Shown: positions 37,780 to 46,391 of the stretch, piece after piece
How positions within the stretch are numbered: the stretch's first letter is position 1
Layout of the letters: each line of letters starts with the position of its first letter
Origin: Brevibacterium permense
Lineage (GTDB): Bacteria; Actinomycetota; Actinomycetes; Actinomycetales; Brevibacteriaceae
Length of the DNA stretch: 64,000 nucleotides
Reading direction: 5' to 3'
NCBI RefSeq assembly: GCF_025506275.1
Contig: NZ_QYCP01000087.1
Coordinates: 62,001-126,000 of the forward strand
Made by a program: the position numbers and the translations under genes
Notes under the pieces: generated by a model
The model's input: only the letters and a program-made list of their open reading frames with translations
Database searches by the model: none
Told to the model about the DNA's origin: nothing

Positions 37780-37895
37780 ACATCACGAGCGACCGAAGGG
37801 AACTGGCCCGGTGACGTCGCAGCAACTGGTCCGGCGCGCGCAGCTCGAGCAGTATGCGACCCGCGGACACGGTGCTCATGCCAGTTTCGATGGGA
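37780..37895 (+). promoter_or_regulatory. SAM-I (S-box) riboswitch upstream of sfnG
   Basis: The core has the S-box order: GAGCGAC (P2), GGGAACTGGCCC with the kink-turn GGTGAC, GCAAC start of P3, a variable hairpin region, then GGTGCTCATGCC before the closing strand. CATC (37781-37784) can pair with GATG (37889-37892) as P1, and the next bases GGGAAGGGA form the ribosome site of the ATG at 37907, so ligand binding would control initiation. S-adenosylmethionine binding means repression when sulfur is sufficient. SAM-IV is the main alternative in actinobacteria; the GGTGCTCATGCC piece favours SAM-I. Confidence 0.8.
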
Positions 37896-37906
37896 AGGGA
37901 CACACA

Positions 37907-39055
37907 ATGACGAACCTCCACGCCAACCCGATCTATACCGGCGAACCCGAAGACCTGAAGTTCGCCTACTGGGTGCCCAACGTCTCCGGCGGCCTGGTCG
38001 TGTCGAACATCGAACAGCGCACCGACTGGGGCTACGACTACAACGTCAAGCTCGCACAGACCGCCGAGGCAGTCGGCTACGAATACGCTCTCAGCCAGGT
38101 CCGCTACCTCTCCAGCTACGGCGCGGCCCAGCAGCACGAATCGACCTCCACGTCACTCGCGCTCGCCCTTGCCACTGAGAAACTCAAGGTCATCGCCGCC
38201 ATCCACCCGGGCATCTGGGAACCGGCCGTGCTCGCGAAGTTCATCCTCACCGCCGACCAGTTCACGAAGGGCCGGGCCGCCATCAACGTCGTCTCCGGCT
38301 GGTTCAAGGACGAATACACCCGCCTCGGCCTGCCATGGCTCGAACACGGCGAACGGTACCGGCGCTCCGCCGAGTTCATGGACGTCGTCCGCAAGCTCTT
38401 CACCGAGGAGAATGTCGAGTACCGGGGCAATTTCTACACCGTCGACGACTTCACCCTCCGCCCCGGCCCCTACCCGGTCGAAGGCCGCCCCCATCCGGAG
38501 ATCTTCCAAGGCGGAAACTCCTCTGCCGCCCGCATCAACGGCGGCAAGCACGCCGACTGGTACTTCTCCAATGGCAAGGACTTCGACGGCTTCCTCGAAC
38601 AGTACGACGACGTCACCGAGGTGGCCCGAACGCACAATCGGAAAGTCCGCTTCGGGCTCAACGGATTCGCCATCGTCCGCGACACCGAAGCCGAAGCCCG
38701 CGAACAGCTGCGTGAGATCATCGCCAAAGCCGATGAAGGCGCCGTCGAAGGATTCCGCAAGTCCGTCCAACAGGCCGGAGCCTCGACTCATGATAAGAAG
38801 GGCATGTGGGCGGATTCGAGCTTCGAAGACCTCGTCCAGTACAACGACGGCTTCCGCACCCAGCTCATCGGCACTCCCGAACAGGTCGCCGACCGCATCA
38901 TCGAGTACAAGAAGATCGGCGTCGACCTCATCCTCACCGGCTTCCTCCACTTCCAGGAGGAACTCGAAGCGTTCGGCAAGACCGTCATCCCGATCGTGCG
39001 CGAGAAGGAAGCCGAACTCATCAACAGGGGACCGCTCACCCCTGCCGGAGTGTGA
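37907..39055 (+). CDS. sfnG: FMNH2-dependent dimethylsulfone monooxygenase
   Basis: 382 residues, luciferase-like superfamily. Characteristic SfnG segments: KFAYWVPNVSGGLVVSNIEQR start, INVVSGWFKDEYTRLG, and PHPEIFQGGNSSAARINGG. SfnG oxidises dimethylsulfone to methanesulfinate in sulfur scavenging and needs a flavin reductase, not seen in this window. The upstream SAM riboswitch fits a sulfur-starvation role. The start is set by GGGAAGGGA upstream. An earlier in-frame start would lie inside the riboswitch. Confidence 0.9.
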   Translation: MTNLHANPIYTGEPEDLKFAYWVPNVSGGLVVSNIEQRTDWGYDYNVKLAQTAEAVGYEYALSQVRYLSSYGAAQQHESTSTSLALALATEKLKVIAAIHPGIWEPAVLAKFILTADQFTKGRAAINVVSGWFKDEYTRLGLPWLEHGERYRRSAEFMDVVRKLFTEENVEYRGNFYTVDDFTLRPGPYPVEGRPHPEIFQGGNSSAARINGGKHADWYFSNGKDFDGFLEQYDDVTEVARTHNRKVRFGLNGFAIVRDTEAEAREQLREIIAKADEGAVEGFRKSVQQAGASTHDKKGMWADSSFEDLVQYNDGFRTQLIGTPEQVADRIIEYKKIGVDLILTGFLHFQEELEAFGKTVIPIVREKEAELINRGPLTPAGV

Positions 39056-39074
39056 TCCTGGACGCGAGTTTCCC

Positions 39075-40487
39075 TCAGGCCACGCTGAATGACGCGGACT
39101 TGAGCTTCAGCTTGGTCCGCAGCTGATCGCCGGTGAGGCTCGCGGTCTTCCCCTTCACCGAGGTGGCTTTCACCGTCTTCACCAGACCGGAGCCGGTCTT
39201 CGCCACCGTCACAGACCGGACGTCTGCCAGCCCGAACGCCCGTGTCATGTCGGCCTGCTTGGCCGTCACCGACCACGAGGCGTTCGGGTTCTGCGCAGAG
39301 GCATACTTCGACGGGGAGTCATCGACCGAGACCAGGTACGGCACGGCCGACCCCCACACCTCGGCAGCCGAATGCGTCTTCGACCCGGACGAGGACGAGT
39401 AGACAGCATCGATGAGTCCGCCCTTGTAGGTGATGAGGCGCGCCGACTTCACCGTCGACCCGCTCGTGGTCTGTGTCGCGGCCACGGCCTTGCGCCACGG
39501 ACCGGAACCGCCTGCATTCTCATGAGTCCACCCGAGGAAACGCTGCGAGGCCACCTCGTCATAGACGTTGCATCCGCAGGCCGGCTTCACCGCACCGAGA
39601 TTGCGGTAGGCGTAGGTGCGCGAAGCGATGGCCTGACTGCGCAGGGCTTCGGACTGCCACGACGCCGGCATCTCGGCGATGCCCGGCAGGTACTCCTTGT
39701 TGAGACTCACCACGTTGATGACGTTGAGCGAGCGCTTCAGCTGACCGATCTCGAGCCGTCCGTGTCGGTAGGTGCCGGTCGCCCCGTTCTGGGCGCCGCT
39801 GACCGACACCGTCGTCGCCGACGAACTCTTCCAATATCGGGTGCCCTGCCATTCGAGGGTGAGCTTCGATCCCGAATAGCTCTGCGACCCGACGGTCGCC
39901 TTGACCGAACCCGACGAGGTCCGTTCGATCGTGACCTTCGAGCCCGATTCGATGGTCTTCGACCCGACTTTGACCCGCAGACGGCCGGACCGCGGGGTGA
40001 CCGTCACGGACTTCTTCCCGGTCAGCAGCTGCACCTTGAGACTGGCGTCGGCGTCCTTCGACATCGTCGTGATCTTGGCCCCGGTGTAGTAGTGCTGCAG
40101 GATCTGCGTCGAAGACTTTCCGGCTGCCGCCATTCCACGCGCTCCGTACTGGCTCATCCCGACCCCATGGCCGAACCCAGACCCCTTGATCGTGAACGAC
40201 GACGGCGCCTTCGTCAGCGTCACTTTCGCTCCGGACTTCGCAGTCCACACGATCATGCCGTTCTGAAAGTTCTGCCGATTCGCGGACCCGGACCGGTACT
40301 CGTTGCTCGTCGGATAGCCGAGCAGACCGCGTTCCCACCCGGACTTCTTCCACGCCGTGCGGATCGCGCCCGAGGTCGCATGGGCGGCATGTGCCGGAGG
40401 AGGTGTGGAACAGAGAATGAGAAGGAACCCGATGAACAGCGCCGCGAGGGCAGGAGTCGTCGCCTTGACGAACAGGGAAGCTGGCAT
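39075..40487 (-). CDS. secreted SpoIID/LytB-domain protein with LGFP repeat
   Basis: 470 residues. N-terminal hydrophobic segment with AHA cleavage site (about residues 15-35), an LGFP-like repeat near 50-65 (WERGLLGYPTSNEY), the SpoIID-type motif GFGHGVGMSQYGARGM, then the SpoIID domain with YLPGIAEMPASWQSEAL and ASRTYAY. SpoIID homologues are peptidoglycan lytic transglycosylases; in non-sporulating actinobacteria the group acts in wall remodelling (inference). A TATGAT box lies 6 nt before the ATG, a leaderless arrangement. Convergent with sfnG. Confidence 0.9.
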   Translation of the reverse strand: MPASLFVKATTPALAALFIGFLLILCSTPPPAHAAHATSGAIRTAWKKSGWERGLLGYPTSNEYRSGSANRQNFQNGMIVWTAKSGAKVTLTKAPSSFTIKGSGFGHGVGMSQYGARGMAAAGKSSTQILQHYYTGAKITTMSKDADASLKVQLLTGKKSVTVTPRSGRLRVKVGSKTIESGSKVTIERTSSGSVKATVGSQSYSGSKLTLEWQGTRYWKSSSATTVSVSGAQNGATGTYRHGRLEIGQLKRSLNVINVVSLNKEYLPGIAEMPASWQSEALRSQAIASRTYAYRNLGAVKPACGCNVYDEVASQRFLGWTHENAGGSGPWRKAVAATQTTSGSTVKSARLITYKGGLIDAVYSSSSGSKTHSAAEVWGSAVPYLVSVDDSPSKYASAQNPNASWSVTAKQADMTRAFGLADVRSVTVAKTGSGLVKTVKATSVKGKTASLTGDQLRTKLKLKSASFSVA

Positions 40488-40531
40488 GAGTAGATCATAA
40501 GCGCGGCTGTCGAGACCCCAGGTGACGAACA

Positions 40532-40569
40532 GACGAACTCCCCGAAACGATCGTTCCGGGGAGTTCGTC
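40532..40569 (-). terminator. terminator downstream of the PfpI gene
   Basis: 19-bp arms (40532-40550 and 40551-40569) with one G-T mismatch and no spacer, forming a long GC-rich hairpin between the SpoIID gene promoter and the PfpI stop. Also close upstream of the SpoIID start. Confidence 0.6.
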
Positions 40570-40611
40570 GCCGAGGTGGTCTTGCTTCGGCGAAAGAGGC
40601 ATGGTTGCAGG

Positions 40612-41145
40612 TCAGCTCAGCATGTCAGCGATCGCCTTGTTGAAGGCGTCGAGGTCGCCGGGGTTGCGGGAGGTGATGAGGTTGCCGTCGACGACCACCG
40701 CGGTGTCGGTCCATTCGGCTCCGGCGTTGATGAGGTCGGTCTTCGTCGCGATGAAGGACGTCAGCTTCCGCCCCTAGGCCACTCCCGCCTCGGCAAGGAT
40801 CCACGGGGCATGGCAGATTGCCGCGACAGGTTTGTCGGCAACGAAGAACGCTTTGACGAGGTTGACGGCGTCCTCGTTCAGACGCAGGGCGTCGGCGTTG
40901 AGGGTGCCGCCGGGCAGGACGAGGGCGTCGAAGTCATCGACCGAGGCCTCGGCAACGGGAACGTCGACGTCGAAGGTCTCGGCATGCTCCCAATCGCCTT
41001 CCATCGCCTGCAGCGTTCCCTCGGACGGGGAGACGATGACGGTCGTCGCCCCAGCCTCGTCGAGTGCGGCGCGGGGACTGGTGAGTTCGATCTGCTCGAC
41101 ACCGCGGGTGAGGAGGAATGCGACCTTCTTATCGGTGATAGCCAT
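40612..41145 (-). pseudogene. PfpI/DJ-1-type (YhbO-like) protein gene with in-frame amber codon
   Basis: The reading frame from the ATG at 41145 runs 177 codons to TGA at 40612-40614, but codon 124 (40774-40776) is TAG. Before it lies LPGGTLNADALRLNEDAV and ICHAPWILAEAGVA, with the catalytic-type Cys in ICHAP; after it GRKLTSFIATKTDLINAGAEW and the DAFNKAIADMLS end match the rest of the family. Relatives usually have an Arg/Lys just after GVA, so CGG or similar to TAG is the likely change. A product ending at the amber codon would lack about 53 residues of the fold. PfpI/DJ-1 proteins are deglycases or chaperones. Strong case for a recent nonsense mutation or a sequencing error. Confidence 0.85.
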
Positions 41146-41241
41146 GATGGTGCTCCTTTTCTGTGTCCGGTTGTGAGAACTGTCTGTCGTGAAATCCGTC
41201 TGTCGTGGGAATTGAGCCGCCGCAGAACCTGGGCCGGCGCC

Positions 41242-42201
41242 TCAGGTCAGATGGGCTCGCTGCTCGTCGGTCAGCGGCTTCGCGGGGAAGCGCAGCAGCA
41301 CCTTGCCTGCCGGGTGGGCGGTGAGCAGATGCCGGTAGGCGTCGTGGACCTCTTCGGCGTCGAAGACCCGGGCGATCGGAACGTGGATATGGCCGTAGGC
41401 GATGGCCTGGCCCAGCCAGACCATGTCATCACGGCGGGCCTTGGCTTCGCCGTCGATGCTCACCCCGTACTTCTCCGCGACCGTGGGACCCGCACCGATC
41501 GAGACGATGCGTCCGGCTGGAATGCCGAGGTCGATCATGCCCGTGATCTCGTCCTCTCCCTGCGTCGAATACGCGGCCTGGATCCCGTCCGGGGCGAGCT
41601 CACCGACCCGGTCCCACAGTCCCTCACCGTAGGTGACGGGGTCGATCCCGAGGCTTTCCAAGAGAGCGTGATTGCCCTGGCTGGCGCTGCCGATGACCCT
41701 CGCCCCGAGGTTGCGGGCGAGCTGGGCGACGATGATGCCGACGCCGCCGGAGGCCCCAGAGACGAAGAGAGTGTCGCCTTCGCTCAGGCCCAGGGCGCGG
41801 ATTCCGGCGACGGCGGTGCGCCCGGCGACGTAGAGGCCTCCGGCGGTGTCGACGCCGAGTCCGCGCGGGATCCTGTCGAGCCTGTCGGCAGGATCGGTGA
41901 TGAGAAGTTGTTCGGTCTGCGCCTGCTTCGGCAGCCCGCCGTAGACGAGGTCTCCGGGCGCGAAGTCCGTAACCCCCTCGCCGACCGAGGCGACGACGCC
42001 GGAGAAGTCCACGCCGTTGCCGGAGGCAGTTTCGACGGAACCGAAGCGACCGCCCTGGAGCATCTTCCAATCCAGGGGATTGAGCCCGGCATAGAGGACG
42101 GTGACGAGGACCTGGCCTTCGCCGACCTCGGGGACGGCCACCTCGGCGAGGTGAAGCTGATCGATGTCTCCGTTGGAGGTGTACTGGACGCGTCTGGTCA
42201 T
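41242..42201 (-). CDS. zinc-independent MDR-type NADPH quinone oxidoreductase-like protein
   Basis: 319 residues with the GroES-like start (VLVTVLYAGLNPLDWKMLQGG), then VFVSGASGGVGIIVAQLARN-type NADPH-binding Rossmann motif (FVSGASGGVG). No catalytic-zinc Cys/His set, so it belongs to the quinone oxidoreductase/zeta-crystallin group. Reduces quinones or enals. Between it and the PfpI gene there is a 96-nt gap without a gene. Confidence 0.85.
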   Translation of the reverse strand: MTRRVQYTSNGDIDQLHLAEVAVPEVGEGQVLVTVLYAGLNPLDWKMLQGGRFGSVETASGNGVDFSGVVASVGEGVTDFAPGDLVYGGLPKQAQTEQLLITDPADRLDRIPRGLGVDTAGGLYVAGRTAVAGIRALGLSEGDTLFVSGASGGVGIIVAQLARNLGARVIGSASQGNHALLESLGIDPVTYGEGLWDRVGELAPDGIQAAYSTQGEDEITGMIDLGIPAGRIVSIGAGPTVAEKYGVSIDGEAKARRDDMVWLGQAIAYGHIHVPIARVFDAEEVHDAYRHLLTAHPAGKVLLRFPAKPLTDEQRAHLT

Positions 42202-42324
42202 GCTCTGCTCCTCATCGGTGGGCGAATCAGTCCGACGGACGAATCGGTTGGGGCCCGACCTGTTCCGCGGCCCACATCAGCGACAACACCACAGGAAGCC
42301 GACTTGTTCCACGACACGAATGAC

Positions 42325-42360
42325 CGCACTCCCCGGGCCGCAGCGGGCCAGGGGAGTGCG
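42325..42360 (-). terminator. hairpin downstream of DUF4333 lipoprotein gene
   Basis: 15-nt arms (42325-42339 and 42346-42360) with one mismatch and a 6-nt loop, GC-rich, about 95 nt after the lipoprotein stop. The gap 42202-42455 holds no gene besides this. Confidence 0.5.
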
Positions 42361-42455
42361 GGTGGGGATGCGCGGAATTCGTCAGGCGAATCGCGGCTGC
42401 TCGAGGGGAGCGGATCGGGGCGGCCGCGCCGATGAGGCGACCGGGCACGGTCGGC

Positions 42456-43109
42456 TCAGATGTTCGGGAACTCGAGGCTGTAGCCGATGCCGGACTGCGA
42501 AGCCGAGGTGATCTTCACAGTGCCGTAGTGATTCTCGCCGGCAGCGGTGACGGTGCAGTTCTGCGAGCCGCTGTGGGAGAAGATCCGCAGGTCGGAGTAG
42601 CAGTCGACGGTGTCGACCGTGGTGCCCTGCTTGGCGTAGGCGTTCTTGATGTCCGCCTCGAGAACGTCGGCGGGGATCTTGCCGTTGCCGTCGGCGTCGA
42701 GTTCGACTCCGTCTTCGCCGATCCGCGGGCCCTGGTAGCCGTTGTCGGCCGTGACGCTCGACGACGATGATCCGCTCGAGGTGGAGGAACCACTCGCCGA
42801 GGAGGCGCTGGACGAATCCGTGGATCCGCCGCTGCCGGTGGTGCCGTTGTCCGTCGTGCCGTCATCGCTCGTGCCGGACGAACCCGAACTGGCGGAATCC
42901 GACGTGGAGCCCGAATCCGATGCCGGTTCTTCGGCGGCCGTCTCGGTGGTCTCGGTCTCCTGCTCCTGCTGGCCGTCCTGCTCCTGGCCCTGTTCCTGTC
43001 CCTGGCCTTCCGGGCCGAAGGTGATGTTCATATCGCAGGCCGAGAGCGTCAGGGTCGCGGCGAGAGCTCCGGCAACGGTGATGGTCTTGAGAAGTGTCTG
43101 TGCCTTCAT
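42456..43109 (-). CDS. DUF4333-like lipoprotein with Ser/Gly/Glu-rich linker
   Basis: 217 residues. CAGGAGC precedes the ATG at 43109. Signal peptide with lipobox LSAC at about 24. Residues 35-125 are low complexity (Gln/Glu runs, then long Ser/Gly/Thr repeats). The C-terminal 70 residues have the DUF4333 pattern: KNAYAKQGTTVDTVDCYSDL and NCTVTAAGENHYGTVKITS, with two Cys that may form a disulfide. Surface protein of unknown role. Confidence 0.8.
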   Translation of the reverse strand: MKAQTLLKTITVAGALAATLTLSACDMNITFGPEGQGQEQGQEQDGQQEQETETTETAAEEPASDSGSTSDSASSGSSGTSDDGTTDNGTTGSGGSTDSSSASSASGSSTSSGSSSSSVTADNGYQGPRIGEDGVELDADGNGKIPADVLEADIKNAYAKQGTTVDTVDCYSDLRIFSHSGSQNCTVTAAGENHYGTVKITSASQSGIGYSLEFPNI

Positions 43110-43384
43110 GATCTGCTCCTGGTCTCGTGTGCAGAAAGCTGTCGGTGTTTCGTACGAGACAAGCCTCTCAGCGCGGAGCCGTGACCTTGGCCGATTCGTG
43201 TTCGGATCCGGTGACGCGTGTTCCAGGACGGACACATCGGCCTATTCTGGGACTGTGTTCGATGACCGGAGCCGAAGAGATCCGAGAAATCTTCGCCGTC
43301 GATGTCGAGAACACTCATCCGGCTGCGTCCCAGACATGTCAGCGAGCACAACCCGTGCGAGCGACACGAGACAAGGAGACCATC

Positions 43385-43792
43385 ATGGCCAAGTACCTCA
43401 TGCTCAAGCACTATCGGATGTCGAGCGACCTCATGAACTACACCCCGATGGATCAGTGGAGTCCCGACGAGGTCGACGCGCATATGGCGTACATGAACGC
43501 CTTCGCCGACAAACTCAAGGACTCCGGCGAATTCGTCGACTCCCAGGCGCTCTCGCCCGAGGGCACCTTCGTCCAATCCGGCGGACCGGGCAAGCCTCCG
43601 GTCACCGACGGCCCCTTCCCGGAGACGAAGGACCTCATCGCCGGGTGGATGGTCATCGACGTCGAGAACTACGACAGGGCTCTCGAACTCGCTGGTGAGC
43701 TCTCGGCCGCACCGGGCAAGGGAGGAGAGCCGATCAACGAATGGCTCGAACTGCGCCCCTTCCTCGACCACGCACCCAGCGTGGACGAATGA
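43385..43792 (+). CDS. DGPF (YCII-like) protein, partner of ECF42 sigma factor
   Basis: 135 residues. AAGGAG precedes the ATG at 43385; earlier in-frame starts are rejected. Contains the literal DGPF motif in VTDGPFPETKDLIAGWMVID. DGPF proteins are regularly encoded next to ECF42 sigma factors and are proposed to be part of their regulon. The sigma gene follows 24 nt downstream. Confidence 0.9.
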   Translation: MAKYLMLKHYRMSSDLMNYTPMDQWSPDEVDAHMAYMNAFADKLKDSGEFVDSQALSPEGTFVQSGGPGKPPVTDGPFPETKDLIAGWMVIDVENYDRALELAGELSAAPGKGGEPINEWLELRPFLDHAPSVDE

Positions 43793-43816
43793 TCAGGGAC
43801 GCGAACGGAGTCCGCG

Positions 43817-45016
43817 ATGATCGATCCGGATCCCCTCGCCGAGGCGGAGCTGCGTGAGCTCGTCCCGGCCGTGATCGGCATCCTCGTCAGTCGTGGAGCA
43901 GACTTCGCGACCGCCGAGGATGCCGTTCAAGACGCGCTCATCGAAGCCCTGCGATCGTGGCCGTCCGACCCGCCCCGCGACCGGCGGGGCTGGCTCGTGA
44001 CGGTGGCGTGGCGGAAGTTCCTCGACATTGTGCGATCTGAAGGATCGCGGGTGAAACGCGAGGAACGGGTCATGGCCGCCACTCTCGCCGAGCCCGAAAC
44101 CTCGGCCGAATCCGGGGACGACGGCGTCCCGAACGTCGATGACACCCTCGACCTCTACGTCCTCTGCGCCCATCCCGACCTCAGCCCTGCCTCGGCGGTG
44201 GCCCTGACCCTGCTGGCAGTGGGCGGACTGACGACGAAGCAGATCGCCGCAGCCTATATGGTGCCCGAGTCGACGATGGCTCAGCGCATCAGCCGCGCCA
44301 AATCCACGATCGCAGGTTCCCGGCTCAACCGACCCGGCGACCTGTCCTCGGTGCTCACCACCCTCTACCTCGTGTTCAACGAAGGCCACTCGGGCGATGT
44401 CGACCTCGTCGCCGAGGCGATCCGACTGACCCGCAGCCTGCGGGCGATGATCGACTCCGCCGAGGTGGACGGACTGCTCGCCCTGATGCTCCTCCACCAC
44501 GCCCGCCGCGACGCCCGTTTCGGTCCGGACGGACGACTCATCGCGCTGGCCGATCAGGATCGCACCCTGTGGGATCGACGGCTCATCGTCGAGGGCATCG
44601 AGATCCTGCAGGCAGCCCTTGGTCGGGACGAACTCGGTCAGTATCAGGCACAGGCCGCCATCGCGGCACTCCACGCCGATGCGCAGACGGTCGAGGACAC
44701 CGACTGGGTGCAGATCGTTCAGTGGTACGACGAACTGCTGGCCCTGCGAGATACCCCGATTGTGCGTCTCAACCGAGCCGTGGCCGTCGGGGAGTCCGAC
44801 GGCCCAGGGGCGGGACTGGCCGAACTGCGGGGCCTGGACGAGAGCCTGCCGCGCTACTTCGCCGTCGAAGCGCACCTGCGCGAACGGGCCGGGGAGTCAC
44901 AGCGGGCCGCCGAGCTCTACGTACGGGCCGCCGAACGGGCCGGCAGCGTCGCCGAACGCGACCATCTCAACCGGCAGGCGGCACGTGTTCGCTCGGGGCA
45001 GGGGCACCGACCGTGA
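43817..45016 (+). CDS. ECF42-type RNA polymerase sigma factor with C-terminal extension
   Basis: 399 residues. Sigma region 2 (ATAEDAVQDALIEALRSW) and region 4 (LLAVGGLTTKQIAAAYMVPESTMAQRISRAK) are in the first 180 residues; a C-terminal extension of about 210 residues with TPR-like helices follows (AALGRDELGQYQAQAAIAALHA), typical of the ECF42 group. No anti-sigma gene lies next to it, as is usual in this group; the extension is thought to modulate activity. Pairs with the DGPF gene. Confidence 0.92.
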   Translation: MIDPDPLAEAELRELVPAVIGILVSRGADFATAEDAVQDALIEALRSWPSDPPRDRRGWLVTVAWRKFLDIVRSEGSRVKREERVMAATLAEPETSAESGDDGVPNVDDTLDLYVLCAHPDLSPASAVALTLLAVGGLTTKQIAAAYMVPESTMAQRISRAKSTIAGSRLNRPGDLSSVLTTLYLVFNEGHSGDVDLVAEAIRLTRSLRAMIDSAEVDGLLALMLLHHARRDARFGPDGRLIALADQDRTLWDRRLIVEGIEILQAALGRDELGQYQAQAAIAALHADAQTVEDTDWVQIVQWYDELLALRDTPIVRLNRAVAVGESDGPGAGLAELRGLDESLPRYFAVEAHLRERAGESQRAAELYVRAAERAGSVAERDHLNRQAARVRSGQGHRP

Positions 45017-45113
45017 CCGAGACGCCGGTGACGGCGGTGATCACGGTCTCGCTCAACCGCCTCGGCGAGCGAGGTTGATCACTCCTGTCGGCAGAAGACA
45101 TTCGTCAGCATCG

Positions 45114-46283
45114 ATGGCGGACTACGATCGAAGGGAGCACTCAGCTCACCAACCCATATCAGTGATCCCGTCACCGGGGTCCGTTCCCGATGTCGAAAGA
45201 GGCCGAACCCGATTGAGCCACCTGCAGGAGTTCTTCCGCATCCCACCGGGCGAACGCGACCATGCCCCCGCGTTCCGCATCGCCCTGGGAGTCGCCATCC
45301 CGCTTCTCGTGCTGCTCGGAATCGACCGCCTCGACCTCGCCGTCTATGCCGCCTTCGGCGCCTTCACCGGCATCTACGCGCGCTTCGAGTCCCCACGATC
45401 GCGGACCAGACGCCAGTCGATCGCAGCCGCCGTCCTCGTCGTCTGCGTGGGCATCGGCGCCCTGCTCAGCAGCCTCGGAGCTTCGGTCTGGGTGCTCGTC
45501 GTCATCACCTCGCTCGTGTCCGGTGCGGGTGCGGCCATCGCCCTGCGCTTCCGGCTCAAACCCGGCGGGTCGATCTTCTTCATCTTCGCCACGGGAGCCG
45601 TCGGATCCATTCCCAACGGCGCATCGGTGCCGGTGGCAATGGGTGTGGCGGCCGCCTCGGCGCTGGTGTGCATCGGTCTCGGAGCGCTCGCCCACTATGC
45701 CGGCGAACGCATGCCTCCGGAGAAGGAGACCTATGTGCGGGTCGGGCTGTCGCCGGTGGGCAAGGCTGATCTGGCAGCCCACGCCGCCCGATTCACGATC
45801 GCCCCGTTCATCGCCGGAGTTCTCGGCACCCTGCTCATCGATGTGCTCCCGCTTCTGTCCCACAGCTATTGGGCGATGGTCGCAGCGGTTGCACCGATCA
45901 CTCCGCCCGGTCGTTCGGCCCGTCTCAAGCGCGGCGTCCACCGGGTGGTCGGAACCCTGCTGGGAGTGATCGTCACAGCGTTCCTGCTGTCGTTCCCCAC
46001 CGAGGCGTGGCAGCTGGTGGTGTGGGTGATCCTGCTGCAGTTCCTCGCCGAGATCTTCGTGCTGCGCAACTATTCGGTGGCTCTGCTCTTCATCACCCCG
46101 TTGGCACTGCTCATGACCCAGATCGGCAGCCCGCACCCGGTTCCGGAGCTGTTGGCCTCGCGTGCCATCGAAACCGTCATCGGCGTCGTCGTCGGCATGC
46201 TCGTCGTGGTCGTCGGGTTCAGCAGTGAAAAGAAGACGCGTGCCGGACTCGAAGCTTCGCCGCATGCCGATGACGATGACTGA
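45114..46283 (+). CDS. FUSC-family membrane protein
   Basis: About 389 residues from the ATG at 45114; the true start could be the GTG at 45162 or TTG at 45213. About eight to ten hydrophobic segments in two halves separated by a polar central loop, and LARYAAFGAFTGIYARFE-like segment near residue 80 (YAAFGAFTGIYARFESPRSR) plus the LGVIVTAFLLSFP region are FUSC-like. FUSC proteins include aromatic acid exporters. Substrate unknown. Confidence 0.75.
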   Translation: MADYDRREHSAHQPISVIPSPGSVPDVERGRTRLSHLQEFFRIPPGERDHAPAFRIALGVAIPLLVLLGIDRLDLAVYAAFGAFTGIYARFESPRSRTRRQSIAAAVLVVCVGIGALLSSLGASVWVLVVITSLVSGAGAAIALRFRLKPGGSIFFIFATGAVGSIPNGASVPVAMGVAAASALVCIGLGALAHYAGERMPPEKETYVRVGLSPVGKADLAAHAARFTIAPFIAGVLGTLLIDVLPLLSHSYWAMVAAVAPITPPGRSARLKRGVHRVVGTLLGVIVTAFLLSFPTEAWQLVVWVILLQFLAEIFVLRNYSVALLFITPLALLMTQIGSPHPVPELLASRAIETVIGVVVGMLVVVVGFSSEKKTRAGLEASPHADDDD

Positions 46284-46391
46284 CGTCGTCTGCCGCCAAA
46301 ACTTCTGCCACGCCGCCTGTGCGTCGGATATCATCGGCTCACCTCAACTCATCCGCACTGCCCTAATGCTCAACCGAACCCGGAGCACATG

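Noticed and set aside
40774..40776. Amber codon in PfpI gene as pyrrolysine or programmed readthrough
   Set aside because: No pyl genes, SECIS-like or readthrough context seen; mutation or sequencing error is simpler.
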